Of a stretch of DNA of 64,000 nucleotides, positions 1 to 7,788 are shown in pieces. The notes beneath the pieces were generated by a model, which was not told where the DNA came from, did no database searches, and worked only from the letters and a program-made list of their open reading frames with translations. Origin of the DNA: Anaerolineae bacterium (GTDB taxonomy: Bacteria; Chloroflexota; Anaerolineae; Aggregatilineales; Phototrophicaceae); assembly GCA_022822305.1 (NCBI GenBank), contig JAJEBY010000016.1, positions 1,116,001-1,180,000 on the forward strand, given 5' to 3'. Within the stretch, counting starts at the first letter, position 1, and every line of letters starts with the position of its first letter. The translations under genes were made by a program, and so were the position numbers.

Positions 1-603
1 CTCAACCGGGTCGCCCCCGCCGTAGACGCAGTGAGCCGTATCCAGGCACAGGTTGACATAGCGCGGATCGGTCTCGTTCATAAGGCGGTCGATCTCCGCC
101 TCCGTCTCAACGTACGCGCCAACATGCGGATGAAACACGGCGCGCAGCCCATAGTCATTCCAGACGCGCTTGCCGTATGCCTCAGCATTTTCCGCGAAGC
201 GCTTCCACTGCTCGTCGGACAAGCCGTCTTCCGCCCGAATCCGCCCGGCGCGCCCAGCGCGATTGCCATCGAAAAAAAGCGCATCGGACAGCACGACCCA
301 CTCACAGCCCATCTTTGAGAGGAAACGCGTGGTCGCCATCGTCTCATCGTATTCGTCTTCTTTGGCCGCCGGATTAACCAGATTGATCTGCACGTAGGCC
401 GCCAAGAGCCTCAATTCCAGTTCGTCGAGTCGTTCCTGCAACAGCGCTTCATCCTGTGGCAGAAAACCAAACGGACCCAGTTCCGTGCCGCTGTAGCCGG
501 CCGCGCTGATCTCGCGCAAAACCTGTTCCCACGGCGGAACGTCCGCAGTGTCTTTCATGATCACGCCCCACGACACCGGCGCTGAAGCAATCTTGATTTG
601 CAT
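1..603 (-). CDS. Sugar phosphate isomerase/epimerase, IolE-like TIM barrel (partial, C-terminus beyond window)
   Basis: The reading frame opens at an ATG at 603 and runs off the left edge without a stop, giving 201 codons. The N-terminus (MQIKIASAPVSWGV) is typical of the xylose-isomerase-like TIM-barrel family that includes inosose dehydratase IolE. Further in, a histidine pair (FHPHVGAYVETE) and an LDTGH segment fit the metal-binding strands of the barrel. An AAAGGA stretch lies just upstream of the ATG. It follows the IolD-type gene in the same direction with a gap of about 70 bases, which supports an inositol-type role. The exact substrate cannot be told from a partial sequence; other hydroxy-ketose isomerases share this fold. 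Confidence 0.75.
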   Translation of the reverse strand, partial: MQIKIASAPVSWGVIMKDTADVPPWEQVLREISAAGYSGTELGPFGFLPQDEALLQERLDELELRLLAAYVQINLVNPAAKEDEYDETMATTRFLSKMGCEWVVLSDALFFDGNRAGRAGRIRAEDGLSDEQWKRFAENAEAYGKRVWNDYGLRAVFHPHVGAYVETEAEIDRLMNETDPRYVNLCLDTAHCVYGGGDPVE

Positions 604-672
604 GCTTCATCCTTTACACAAATTCAGCATGGCGCTTGCCCAATAGCCTGCAATCGGATCAGCTGGGGGAAA

Positions 673-2574
673 TCACCAATAGAATCGCTGACCCTTGCGG
701 CCTTCTTCGCGTTCATCCACCAGTTGCTTGGTAACGTCGTCAGCGGTGACTTCCGCGCCAAAGACATCCCACCAGATGCCGGAGCGCGGCAGACGACTAT
801 AACGTTCAATTTGCGCCACGATCATGCAAGAACGCGTTTCGCTCTTGGCCTGTACAAGCGCATCTTTCAGTTCGTCTTCATCTGAAACACTCCAGGCGCG
901 CAGGCCGATGCTTTCGGCATTCTTGGCGTAATCGATCTCAACGAAGTCTCCATCATCCAGTTTGCCCGTCTGCTGGTTTCTGACGCGGAACTCGTTGCCC
1001 AGGCTGTGCCCGACCAAGACCTTCTGGTGACCGTGAATCGACTGGAAGCCGTCATTCTGCAGCAGGATGACGGTCAATTTGACGCCTTCCTGCACGGCCG
1101 TCTTCAATTCCATCGGATGCAGCAGATAGTTGCCATCGCCCAGAAATACGTAAACTTCGCCTTCGTCCGGCCGCGCCAGTCGCACGCCGATAGCGCCCGG
1201 GATATCATATCCCATGCAAGAATTTCCGAACTCCAGATGCAGCGCGCGCCCGCCCGTGGCTTCAAACAGCTGATGCAAGTCTCCCGGCGCAGTACCAGCC
1301 GCGCACACCAGCGTATCGCCGGCGTCCATGAATGCGTTGAGAACGCCGATAACTTGCGCCTGGCTCATGCGCTCGTCTGGATACTGCACATAGACCGTAT
1401 CGCGTTTCTGTTGCAGCCAGGCCTCCCGATCCACAGCCAGCGACTCGACATAGCCCGGATTCGGTCTGATGCCCGCGGATGATGCGGCGGCGGTCAATTC
1501 GCGCAAGCTGTCGCGCGCATCGGCGACTATAGGCAGCGCGCCCAGCTTATGGGCGTGCGCGCCGCTGACGTTTATGCTGACGAATCTGACCTTCGGATTC
1601 TGCCAGGCCGAATATGAACCGGTGGCGAAATCGGCCAAGCGCGTGCCAATCAAAAACACCAGGTCGGCCTCCGCAGCATACTTGCCAGAAAGTGGCGTTC
1701 CGGTATGCCCGCTGCCGCCGATCAGCAATGGCGATTCCTCACGCAGAGCGCCGCGCCCCGAATGCGTCTCGCCCACCGGTATCCCAAACTTGTCCGAAAA
1801 CTCGCGCAGTTCGCCCCAAGCCTTCGAGTAATGAACCCCTCCGCCGGCCAGAATGTAAGGCTGTTTCGCCTCCTTGAGCAAGCTGACCGCTTCGTCGATT
1901 CGGCGTCGATCCGGCTGTCGCCGTTCAATGCGCCATATCTGCTTGCGGAAAAAGTTGGCCGGATAATCAAAAGCGATGCTCTGAATATCTTGTGGCAAGG
2001 CGATCGTGGCCGGCCCGGCATCGACCGGATCAGTCATGACGCGCATGGCTTCCGGCAAGGCGTACAAGATTTGTTCCGGTCGCGTGATCCGATCAAAAAA
2101 CTGACTGACGACGCGAAAGCAGTCCGTGACGCTCATATCGAGGGACACCGGATGCTCGATATCCTGCAGCACCTGGCCTTGAAAACGCGTCGCATAATAG
2201 TCGGAAGGCAGCAGCAACACCGGCAAGCGATTGATGTGCGCGGTGGCGGCGCCGGTGATCATGTTGGTGGCGCCTGGACCAATGGATGTGGTGCAAGCGA
2301 ATGTCTGTGTTCGCAAGCGAGTACGCGCGAAACCCGAGGCCGCATGCACCATCGACTGTTCGTTGGTCGGTTGATAATAAGGCAACTCGTCGCCGAATTC
2401 CCACAGCGCCTGGCTCAAGCCGCTGACATTGCCATGGCCAAAAATGCCCCAAATCGCCGGGATTAAGCGCTGTATTTCGCCGTCATACTCGCTGTACTGC
2501 ATCTGCAGAAACTTGATCAGGGCTTGCCCCATGGTCAAGCGCAAAGTCTCTTGTCGGGCAAATGGTCGGAACAT
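673..2574 (-). CDS. iolD: 3D-(3,5/4)-trihydroxycyclohexane-1,2-dione acylhydrolase-like, thiamine-diphosphate enzyme
   Basis: This 633-residue protein belongs to the thiamine diphosphate (ThDP) family and most resembles IolD, which hydrolyses the cyclic trihydroxy-dione in myo-inositol breakdown. The order is an N-terminal pyrimidine-binding domain with the activating glutamate in QPTNEQSMVHAA, a central domain (FLIGTRLADF), and a C-terminal cofactor domain with the GDGNYLLHP and LLQNDGFQSIHGHQ segments that bind Mg-ThDP. The RLTMGQALIKFL start is characteristic of IolD. The ATG at 2574 is preferred over an upstream one at 2601 because GAGGAG precedes it at a good distance. It is followed by the IolE-like gene. 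Acetolactate synthase is the main alternative but fits less well. Confidence 0.85.
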   Translation of the reverse strand: MFRPFARQETLRLTMGQALIKFLQMQYSEYDGEIQRLIPAIWGIFGHGNVSGLSQALWEFGDELPYYQPTNEQSMVHAASGFARTRLRTQTFACTTSIGPGATNMITGAATAHINRLPVLLLPSDYYATRFQGQVLQDIEHPVSLDMSVTDCFRVVSQFFDRITRPEQILYALPEAMRVMTDPVDAGPATIALPQDIQSIAFDYPANFFRKQIWRIERRQPDRRRIDEAVSLLKEAKQPYILAGGGVHYSKAWGELREFSDKFGIPVGETHSGRGALREESPLLIGGSGHTGTPLSGKYAAEADLVFLIGTRLADFATGSYSAWQNPKVRFVSINVSGAHAHKLGALPIVADARDSLRELTAAASSAGIRPNPGYVESLAVDREAWLQQKRDTVYVQYPDERMSQAQVIGVLNAFMDAGDTLVCAAGTAPGDLHQLFEATGGRALHLEFGNSCMGYDIPGAIGVRLARPDEGEVYVFLGDGNYLLHPMELKTAVQEGVKLTVILLQNDGFQSIHGHQKVLVGHSLGNEFRVRNQQTGKLDDGDFVEIDYAKNAESIGLRAWSVSDEDELKDALVQAKSETRSCMIVAQIERYSRLPRSGIWWDVFGAEVTADDVTKQLVDEREEGRKGQRFYW

Positions 2575-2621
2575 CCCTCTACTCTCCTCATCAGCTAACA
2601 TCGCAGCAGCGGATTTACGTC

Positions 2622-3992
2622 CTATTCCTCGATAGCAATCTTGCCTATCGCAAGACTCTCGGCAAGGCCAACGTAAGTCGCCGGCGTCAAGCGCAAGAGC
2701 CTGTCTTTGTCTTCGACCGGAATCGGCAGCGCGTTGATGAATTCTCGCATCATCGTCCCCGTGACTTTCTCACCGCGCGTCAGCGACTTGACTTGCTCGT
2801 AAGCGTCAGCAATGTGGTGCTTTCGCAGGATGGTCTGCACGGCTTCACCCAGCAATTCCCACGACTCGTCCAGCTCGGCATGCAACGCGTCGTGATTAAG
2901 TTCAATTTTGCCCAAGCCGCGCTCTGCCGAAAGCAATGCCAGGTAACCGTGTGCGATCGCGACGCCATAGCTGCGCATGGCCGACGAGTCGCTCAAGTCT
3001 CGCTGCAGACGCGAGACCGGCAGTTTGTCGGCCAGATGAGCCATTAGCGCGTTGCTGATGCCCAGATTGGCTTCCGCGTTCTCAAAGTCGATAGGATTGA
3101 CCTTGTGCGGCATTGTCGACGAGCCTACCTCGTCGCCAACTGGTTTCTGTACAAAGTAGCCAAGCGAAATGTAGTGCCAGATATCTCGGCAGCAATCCAG
3201 CAAGATCGAGTTGAAGCGCATCATCTTGTGCGCGAGTTCAGCCAGATAATCATGCGGTTCGATTTGCGTCGTCAGCGGATTATGCGACAGACCCAGGCTC
3301 TCGACAAATTCCCTTGAGAGCGCCGACCAGTCAATTTCGGGATAAGCGATGACATTCGCATTGTAAGCGCCAACCGCGCCGTTGAACTTTCCGAGATACG
3401 CTTGCGCGACAATCTGGTCCAGCTGGCGTTTCAGGCGATAGACGAATACCGCCAATTCCTTGCCCATCGTCGTCGGCGTGGCCGCCTGTCCATGCGTGCG
3501 TCCTATCATCACCGCATCAGCGTTGGCGCGCGCGAGACTCTCGAGCGTCTGCAACAGCGCGAGGGCTCGCGGCTGCCACACATCGCGGAGCGCATCGCGA
3601 ATCATCATGGCGTACGCCAAGTTGTTGATATCGTCTGATGTACATGCGAAATGTACCGACTCGGCCACATCCGCCAAACTTGTTCCCGCCAAGCGTGACC
3701 TGATAAAATACTCCACCGCCTTCAAGTCATGATTCGTCTTCGCTTCGAATCGTTTGATCTCGGCAAATGCGCCATCATCAAATCCGGATATCAATCCATC
3801 CAGCAGATCCCTCTCGCTCGGCGTAAACGTCCGCAAATGCGTAATCGCGTCGCGCGCCGACATGTAAGCCAGCCAGCGCAACTCCACTGTCAGGCGATAC
3901 TTCATCAAGGCCCACTCAGACAGGTAGCGGCTCAAAGCCGATGTCTTGTCGGCATAGCGCCCGTCAATTGGCGAAATCGCGTGGAAACTCAT
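2622..3992 (-). CDS. purB: Adenylosuccinate lyase
   Basis: PurB cleaves adenylosuccinate to AMP and fumarate, and SAICAR to AICAR and fumarate, in cytosolic purine synthesis. The protein has 456 residues, the usual length of the E. coli-type enzyme, and starts MSFHAISPIDGRYADK as that subgroup does. The fumarase/aspartase-superfamily signature (GSSTMPHKVNP) lies about two thirds along, and the TSDDINN and GRTHGQAATPTT segments carry the other active-site residues. It is the first minus-strand gene before iolD, with about 50 bases between them. It is divergent from the agmatine deiminase gene, and about 155 bases between them hold the promoters for both directions. No clear ribosome-binding site is visible. 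Confidence 0.95.
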   Translation of the reverse strand: MSFHAISPIDGRYADKTSALSRYLSEWALMKYRLTVELRWLAYMSARDAITHLRTFTPSERDLLDGLISGFDDGAFAEIKRFEAKTNHDLKAVEYFIRSRLAGTSLADVAESVHFACTSDDINNLAYAMMIRDALRDVWQPRALALLQTLESLARANADAVMIGRTHGQAATPTTMGKELAVFVYRLKRQLDQIVAQAYLGKFNGAVGAYNANVIAYPEIDWSALSREFVESLGLSHNPLTTQIEPHDYLAELAHKMMRFNSILLDCCRDIWHYISLGYFVQKPVGDEVGSSTMPHKVNPIDFENAEANLGISNALMAHLADKLPVSRLQRDLSDSSAMRSYGVAIAHGYLALLSAERGLGKIELNHDALHAELDESWELLGEAVQTILRKHHIADAYEQVKSLTRGEKVTGTMMREFINALPIPVEDKDRLLRLTPATYVGLAESLAIGKIAIEE

Positions 3993-4149
3993 TGTTACAC
4001 ATTGTTAGAACAGAATATCAAGAGCCGTATTGTACACGTAAACGCGCCCGATTTCCCGATTGTCCGTAGATTGCGCCTGACGCGCTAAATCAAGCCGATG
4101 CATAATATGAGCCGGTCAGAATCTCGCACGCACACTCGGAGCAGTGCCT

Positions 4150-5256
4150 ATGTCGCAAACCGTTCGGTCTACCCCGCGCGCGGATGATTATCGCATGCCG
4201 GCTGAATGGGAGCGTCACAGCGGCTGCTGGATGCTGTGGCCGCAGCGCCCTGATACCTGGCGCAATGGCGGAAAACCGGCGCAGGCGGCCTACGCTCGAG
4301 TAGCGAGCGCAATCTCCCGCTTTGAAATGGTAACCGTCGGCGTCAATACCGACCAATATCTCAATGCGCGGGCCATGCTTCCATCTCGCGTGCGCGTGAT
4401 TGAGCTATCCAGCAATGATGCCTGGATACGCGATTGCGGCGCCACTTTCGTCGTCGACGACCATGGCCATGTGCGCGGCATCGACTGGGAATTCAACGCT
4501 TGGGGCGGTCTGGAAAAAGGCGTGTATTTCCCTTGGGACCAAGACGAATTGGTCGCGCAAAAGATGCTCGAGATTGAAGGCCTGGACCGTTACCAGGCGC
4601 CGTTAATCATGGAAGGCGGATCAATTCACGTCGATGGCGAGGGCACGCTGCTCACGACCGAACAATGCCTGCTCCACCCCAATCGCAACCCGAAACTCAG
4701 CCGCAGCCAAATCGAATCCTGCCTGCAAGAATATCTCAACATTAGCAAGATCATCTGGTTGCCGCATGGCGTTTACAAAGATGAAACCGATGGCCACATC
4801 GATAATCTCTGCTGTTTTGTACGCCCCGGTGTCATCGCCCTGACTTGGACTGACGATCAATCAGACCCCCAGTACGACATCTCAGCAGAAGCCTACGATC
4901 TCTTGCAATCCGAGACCGACGCCCTGGGAAGACCGCTCGAAATCCACAAGATCCATCAGCCGCAACCGATGTTCATGACCGAAGACGAAGCGAACGGCAT
5001 CGATGTAGTTGATACGGCGGTTCCGCGACCGGCCGGGAAAAGACTGGCCGGATCGTACATCAACTTTTACATCGCCAATGGCGCCGTCATCCTGCCGGAA
5101 TTCAATGACACGCACGATACGGCGGCCAAACGAAAACTGGCGGAGTTATTCCCGGATCGCGACGTGATCGGAATCTACGCGCGGGAAATACTCCTGGGCG
5201 GCGGCAATATCCATTGCATCACGCAGCAGCAACCATCCGGTCAGCGGCATTCGTGA
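4150..5256 (+). CDS. aguA: Agmatine deiminase
   Basis: This enzyme hydrolyses agmatine to N-carbamoylputrescine and ammonia in the arginine-to-putrescine route. The 368-residue protein opens with the family pattern PAEWERHSGCWMLWPQRPDTWR. It carries WIRDCGATFVV, EGGSIHVDGEG and DETDGHIDN (the Asp/His pair), and near the end GGGNIHCITQQQP with the nucleophilic cysteine. Peptidylarginine deiminases share the fold, but length and motifs favour agmatine deiminase. The ATG at 4150 is chosen because GGAG sits 8 bases before it; an in-frame GTG at 4144 is less likely. The usual partner, N-carbamoylputrescine amidase, is not in this window. Confidence 0.9.
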   Translation: MSQTVRSTPRADDYRMPAEWERHSGCWMLWPQRPDTWRNGGKPAQAAYARVASAISRFEMVTVGVNTDQYLNARAMLPSRVRVIELSSNDAWIRDCGATFVVDDHGHVRGIDWEFNAWGGLEKGVYFPWDQDELVAQKMLEIEGLDRYQAPLIMEGGSIHVDGEGTLLTTEQCLLHPNRNPKLSRSQIESCLQEYLNISKIIWLPHGVYKDETDGHIDNLCCFVRPGVIALTWTDDQSDPQYDISAEAYDLLQSETDALGRPLEIHKIHQPQPMFMTEDEANGIDVVDTAVPRPAGKRLAGSYINFYIANGAVILPEFNDTHDTAAKRKLAELFPDRDVIGIYAREILLGGGNIHCITQQQPSGQRHS

Positions 5257-5272
5257 ATGGGAAGCAAAGCGC

Positions 5273-5554
5273 ATGTCAGAATATGTCACAGTTGATGTTG
5301 AATTCACTGACGACGCGGACCTCGCCGAGCTCTACGTGAACCAACTGCTGGCGACGGATGGTCTCGAATATTACGCCAGCGAGTCCGAAGGCGAAGTCGG
5401 CTCGCCCGTGGCGCAGATGCTATTCGCGGCGGTTGACGGCATTCAGCAACTGACGGTGACCGAAGACTGCCTGACAATCAGACGAGAACCATCGGCGCCC
5501 TGGGAAGCCATCATCGACGAAGTCCGCGACGCCCTGCGCGATTGGTATCTGTAG
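5273..5554 (+). CDS. Free-standing Nfu/NifU N-terminal domain protein
   Basis: A 93-residue acidic protein whose second half (GSPVAQMLFAAVDGIQQL, then CLTIRREPSAPWEAI) follows the pattern of the Nfu_N domain found at the N-terminus of iron-sulfur scaffold proteins. The C-terminal NifU domain with its CxxC cluster site is absent, so on its own it should not carry an Fe-S cluster. The only cysteine, in EDCLT, is not in a cluster motif. The gene starts 17 bases after the agmatine deiminase stop, with GGGAAG as a plausible ribosome-binding site, so the two may be co-transcribed. The biological role of single-domain Nfu_N proteins is not established. The family call is by eye and moderately sure. 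Confidence 0.6.
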   Translation: MSEYVTVDVEFTDDADLAELYVNQLLATDGLEYYASESEGEVGSPVAQMLFAAVDGIQQLTVTEDCLTIRREPSAPWEAIIDEVRDALRDWYL

Positions 5555-5574
5555 TCGCTGCTCTCAAGCATCAT

Positions 5575-5925
5575 TCAATCGCTGTCCGACTTTTGCGCCC
5601 GATCGCGTGCCGAATCCGCTTGCGGCCCCGGCTGATTGGATACGGATGAAGACGGCTTCTTTGGGCTTGTCTCACCGACTTGTCGGAATAACGTATCCAC
5701 CTGCCGCTGGTCGCCGGATTCCAAGACCGATAGCATCTCCCCCGATGACATTTTGCTGTAATCTCTGTTCGACTTGCCAATCGCTACCCTCGTGATGACA
5801 CGCGTCACATCAGCGGCGCCGCACTCGGCGCACTGGATTGAAGCCGTCTCATAATCGTCGAAAGTCTTGTAAGAGACGACGAATCGCGCCTCACAGCTAT
5901 TGCAGCGGAAATCATATTGCGGCAT
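5575..5925 (-). CDS. FmdB-family zinc ribbon protein
   Basis: The 116-residue protein begins MPQYDFRCNSCEARF and continues with IQCAECGAADV, giving the two CxxC pairs of the FmdB-type zinc ribbon, a putative regulatory protein family. The ribbon spans about residues 1-45. The remainder is a low-complexity, polar and charged tail (SPKKPSSSVSNQP to the end) that is likely disordered. Small FmdB proteins are widespread, and their partners are generally unknown. It converges with the Nfu_N gene, the stops being about 20 bases apart, and lies downstream of the dihydroorotate-dehydrogenase-like pair on the same strand. Confidence 0.8.
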   Translation of the reverse strand: MPQYDFRCNSCEARFVVSYKTFDDYETASIQCAECGAADVTRVITRVAIGKSNRDYSKMSSGEMLSVLESGDQRQVDTLFRQVGETSPKKPSSSVSNQPGPQADSARDRAQKSDSD

Positions 5926-6042
5926 GAATCGCTCAGCCTTTGCTGCGCTTTCTTGACAAACGTCCTTGCTCGTGCAAGGAGCGACTTCGTAATGCTGTGC
6001 GAGCGCGGCCGACCCTCTCGCTGCCGCCGAGTGGCTTCATTT

Positions 6043-6915
6043 CTAGCCCATATCCGGATGCCACTCGTCCATCAGCGCGTCTTTCTTGCGCGTGGCAATC
6101 CACCCGCCCAGGTCGCGCGAGATGCGTTCCAGCATCTTGGGTTCCGCCCAGGTTGCGGTATCGACTTGCACTGCGACTGCGCCGGCGTCAATGAAGTCGC
6201 GCGCGTCTTGCGGCGCGTGAATGCCGCCCGCGCCAATGATCGGAATCTCGGCCGGCACGTCTCGCCGCAATCGTCCAACCATGCGCAGGACAAGCGGCTT
6301 GATCAGCGGGCCATAAATGCGTCCGCTCACCAGACGTCCGGTGTGCGGGTCGCGGGCCGTGCCGCGCGGCGCTGCAGATACAACCAGAGCATCAGCGCCG
6401 GCATCCACGACTGGCATTGCCAGTTGATAGCACTCATAAAATGGCAGGCGCGCCAGTAGCGGTTTCTCCGTCATGGACGCCTCCCGAACCAGCGCCGCAG
6501 CATCATGCCTGCTGATATCGTCCGCCAGTCCCAGCTCAATGCCGGCGACCACATCGACATCGTCCGCCAATTCCACGGCGCGCCGGATCTGCGCAATATT
6601 CGTGCCGACCAAATGCAGAATCGTCGGCAGCGGCAATCGCTCCCAGACCGAACGGTAGCGCAGGAGCACGCTCTCGAGCCCGGGATTGGGCAAACCGGTA
6701 TGCAACAGAATGCCCGCATCCATGGACACCACCCTCGTGCCGGAGGCGGGATTCCAACGATCGAGGGTCACCGGATTGGTGACAATCGCGCCCAGCCGCT
6801 CATAATCGATCAACCGCGCGAAATCGTCACCGAATCCAACCGTGCCAGCCGCCGGCATGACCGGTGTGGAGAGGATCAGGCTATACTTGCCGGGCCGCGT
6901 GATTTCAATCGCCAC
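6043..6915 (-). CDS. Dihydroorotate dehydrogenase-like flavin oxidoreductase
   Basis: This 290-residue TIM-barrel protein resembles PyrD-type dihydroorotate dehydrogenase. The start (PVMPAAGTVGFG), VTNPVTLDRWNP, the late segment IYGPLIKPLVLRMV and the FMN-phosphate site PIIGAGGIHAPQDA all have PyrD counterparts. The canonical SCPN/NCPN segment that holds substrate is replaced by an ELGLADDIS stretch, and no cysteine lies at the usual catalytic loop. It is followed by nothing pyrimidine-related. The PyrK-like reductase gene directly upstream (15-base gap) suggests a two-subunit NAD-linked enzyme. It could be a diverged class 1B PyrD or an oxidoreductase with another substrate; the second reading is favoured because of the motif loss. 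Confidence 0.7.
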   Translation of the reverse strand: MAIEITRPGKYSLILSTPVMPAAGTVGFGDDFARLIDYERLGAIVTNPVTLDRWNPASGTRVVSMDAGILLHTGLPNPGLESVLLRYRSVWERLPLPTILHLVGTNIAQIRRAVELADDVDVVAGIELGLADDISRHDAAALVREASMTEKPLLARLPFYECYQLAMPVVDAGADALVVSAAPRGTARDPHTGRLVSGRIYGPLIKPLVLRMVGRLRRDVPAEIPIIGAGGIHAPQDARDFIDAGAVAVQVDTATWAEPKMLERISRDLGGWIATRKKDALMDEWHPDMG

Positions 6916-6930
6916 AACGCATTTCCGTGT

Positions 6931-7689
6931 TCAGTCCAGTCTCAGCGTAGTCAAATCGAAGGCCGGTCCATCGACGCACTGCAATTTGGCCCCGCCGCGC
7001 GCGCGCAGCATACAGGCGCAGCAGGCGCCAACGCCGCAGGGCAGCTGGCGTTGAAATACCCCGAACATATAATTCTCCGGGACATCACTTCGCCGCCCGC
7101 GCACCAATTGCAGCAGCTGTTCAAAATATGACAACTCGTTGCCCTGGCCTACCAACGCAAACACCTGATCGGCCCAACCCAGAGTCATCACCATATCGGG
7201 CCAGCTGAGATCATCCTCAGCCAGCAGAATCTCGATTTCTTCCGGCAAGTGCCCCGTGTCATACGCGCGCGATGAACCCATCAGAATCATTGTCACGCTC
7301 ACCTGATTGGACAGCAATGCCGGCAGCATGAGCAAAAGCGGACCCGGCGGCGTCTCATAAGCCAAGAGCAAGATATTGCGCAATTTGCGGCGAAAACGAA
7401 ATGGATTGCCAACAGGACCGATCAAGCTCAGAAGCTGCCCCGGAATGAAGTCTTCCCGCGCCGGCCGTTCAATCACAATGATATTGCTGTCCTGGACCTC
7501 AACCGGGAACCACAACTCTCGCAGATACGGGTTCCAATGTTGAACCTCGTAGTCCTTTTCAACGCGGCGCGACAAAATCGCCTGCCCGGCGCGCAGGGAC
7601 GACAGCGAACGATCGACGGCCAGCTCCAGTCGCTGATAATCTCGGCTGACACGCTTGATGCGTTCAATATAAGCTTGAGTTTCTTTCAT
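6931..7689 (-). CDS. PyrK-like FAD/[2Fe-2S] electron-transfer subunit
   Basis: The roughly 252-residue protein ends with a PCGVGACCACM motif followed about 15 residues later by LQCVDGPAFDL. This is the cysteine pattern that binds the [2Fe-2S] cluster in PyrK, the subunit that passes electrons between NAD and class 1B dihydroorotate dehydrogenase. Upstream, GQLLSLIGPVGNPFRF fits the FAD/NAD reductase fold. About 75 N-terminal residues before that fold (ETQAYIERIKRV onward) are longer than in typical PyrK. The ATG at 7689 is favoured; an upstream in-frame ATG at 7725 overlaps a TATAAT-like sequence that is more likely part of a promoter. It is co-transcribed with the PyrD-like gene. Confidence 0.7.
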   Translation of the reverse strand: MKETQAYIERIKRVSRDYQRLELAVDRSLSSLRAGQAILSRRVEKDYEVQHWNPYLRELWFPVEVQDSNIIVIERPAREDFIPGQLLSLIGPVGNPFRFRRKLRNILLLAYETPPGPLLLMLPALLSNQVSVTMILMGSSRAYDTGHLPEEIEILLAEDDLSWPDMVMTLGWADQVFALVGQGNELSYFEQLLQLVRGRRSDVPENYMFGVFQRQLPCGVGACCACMLRARGGAKLQCVDGPAFDLTTLRLD

Positions 7690-7788
7690 GACTTTCAATA
7701 TGAGCGGTGAACAATTACGCACCATTATAGACGCATAGGTCGTTATGTACCTGATAGTCGCGCTGCAACGTTATCCGGTTCAGAAATG

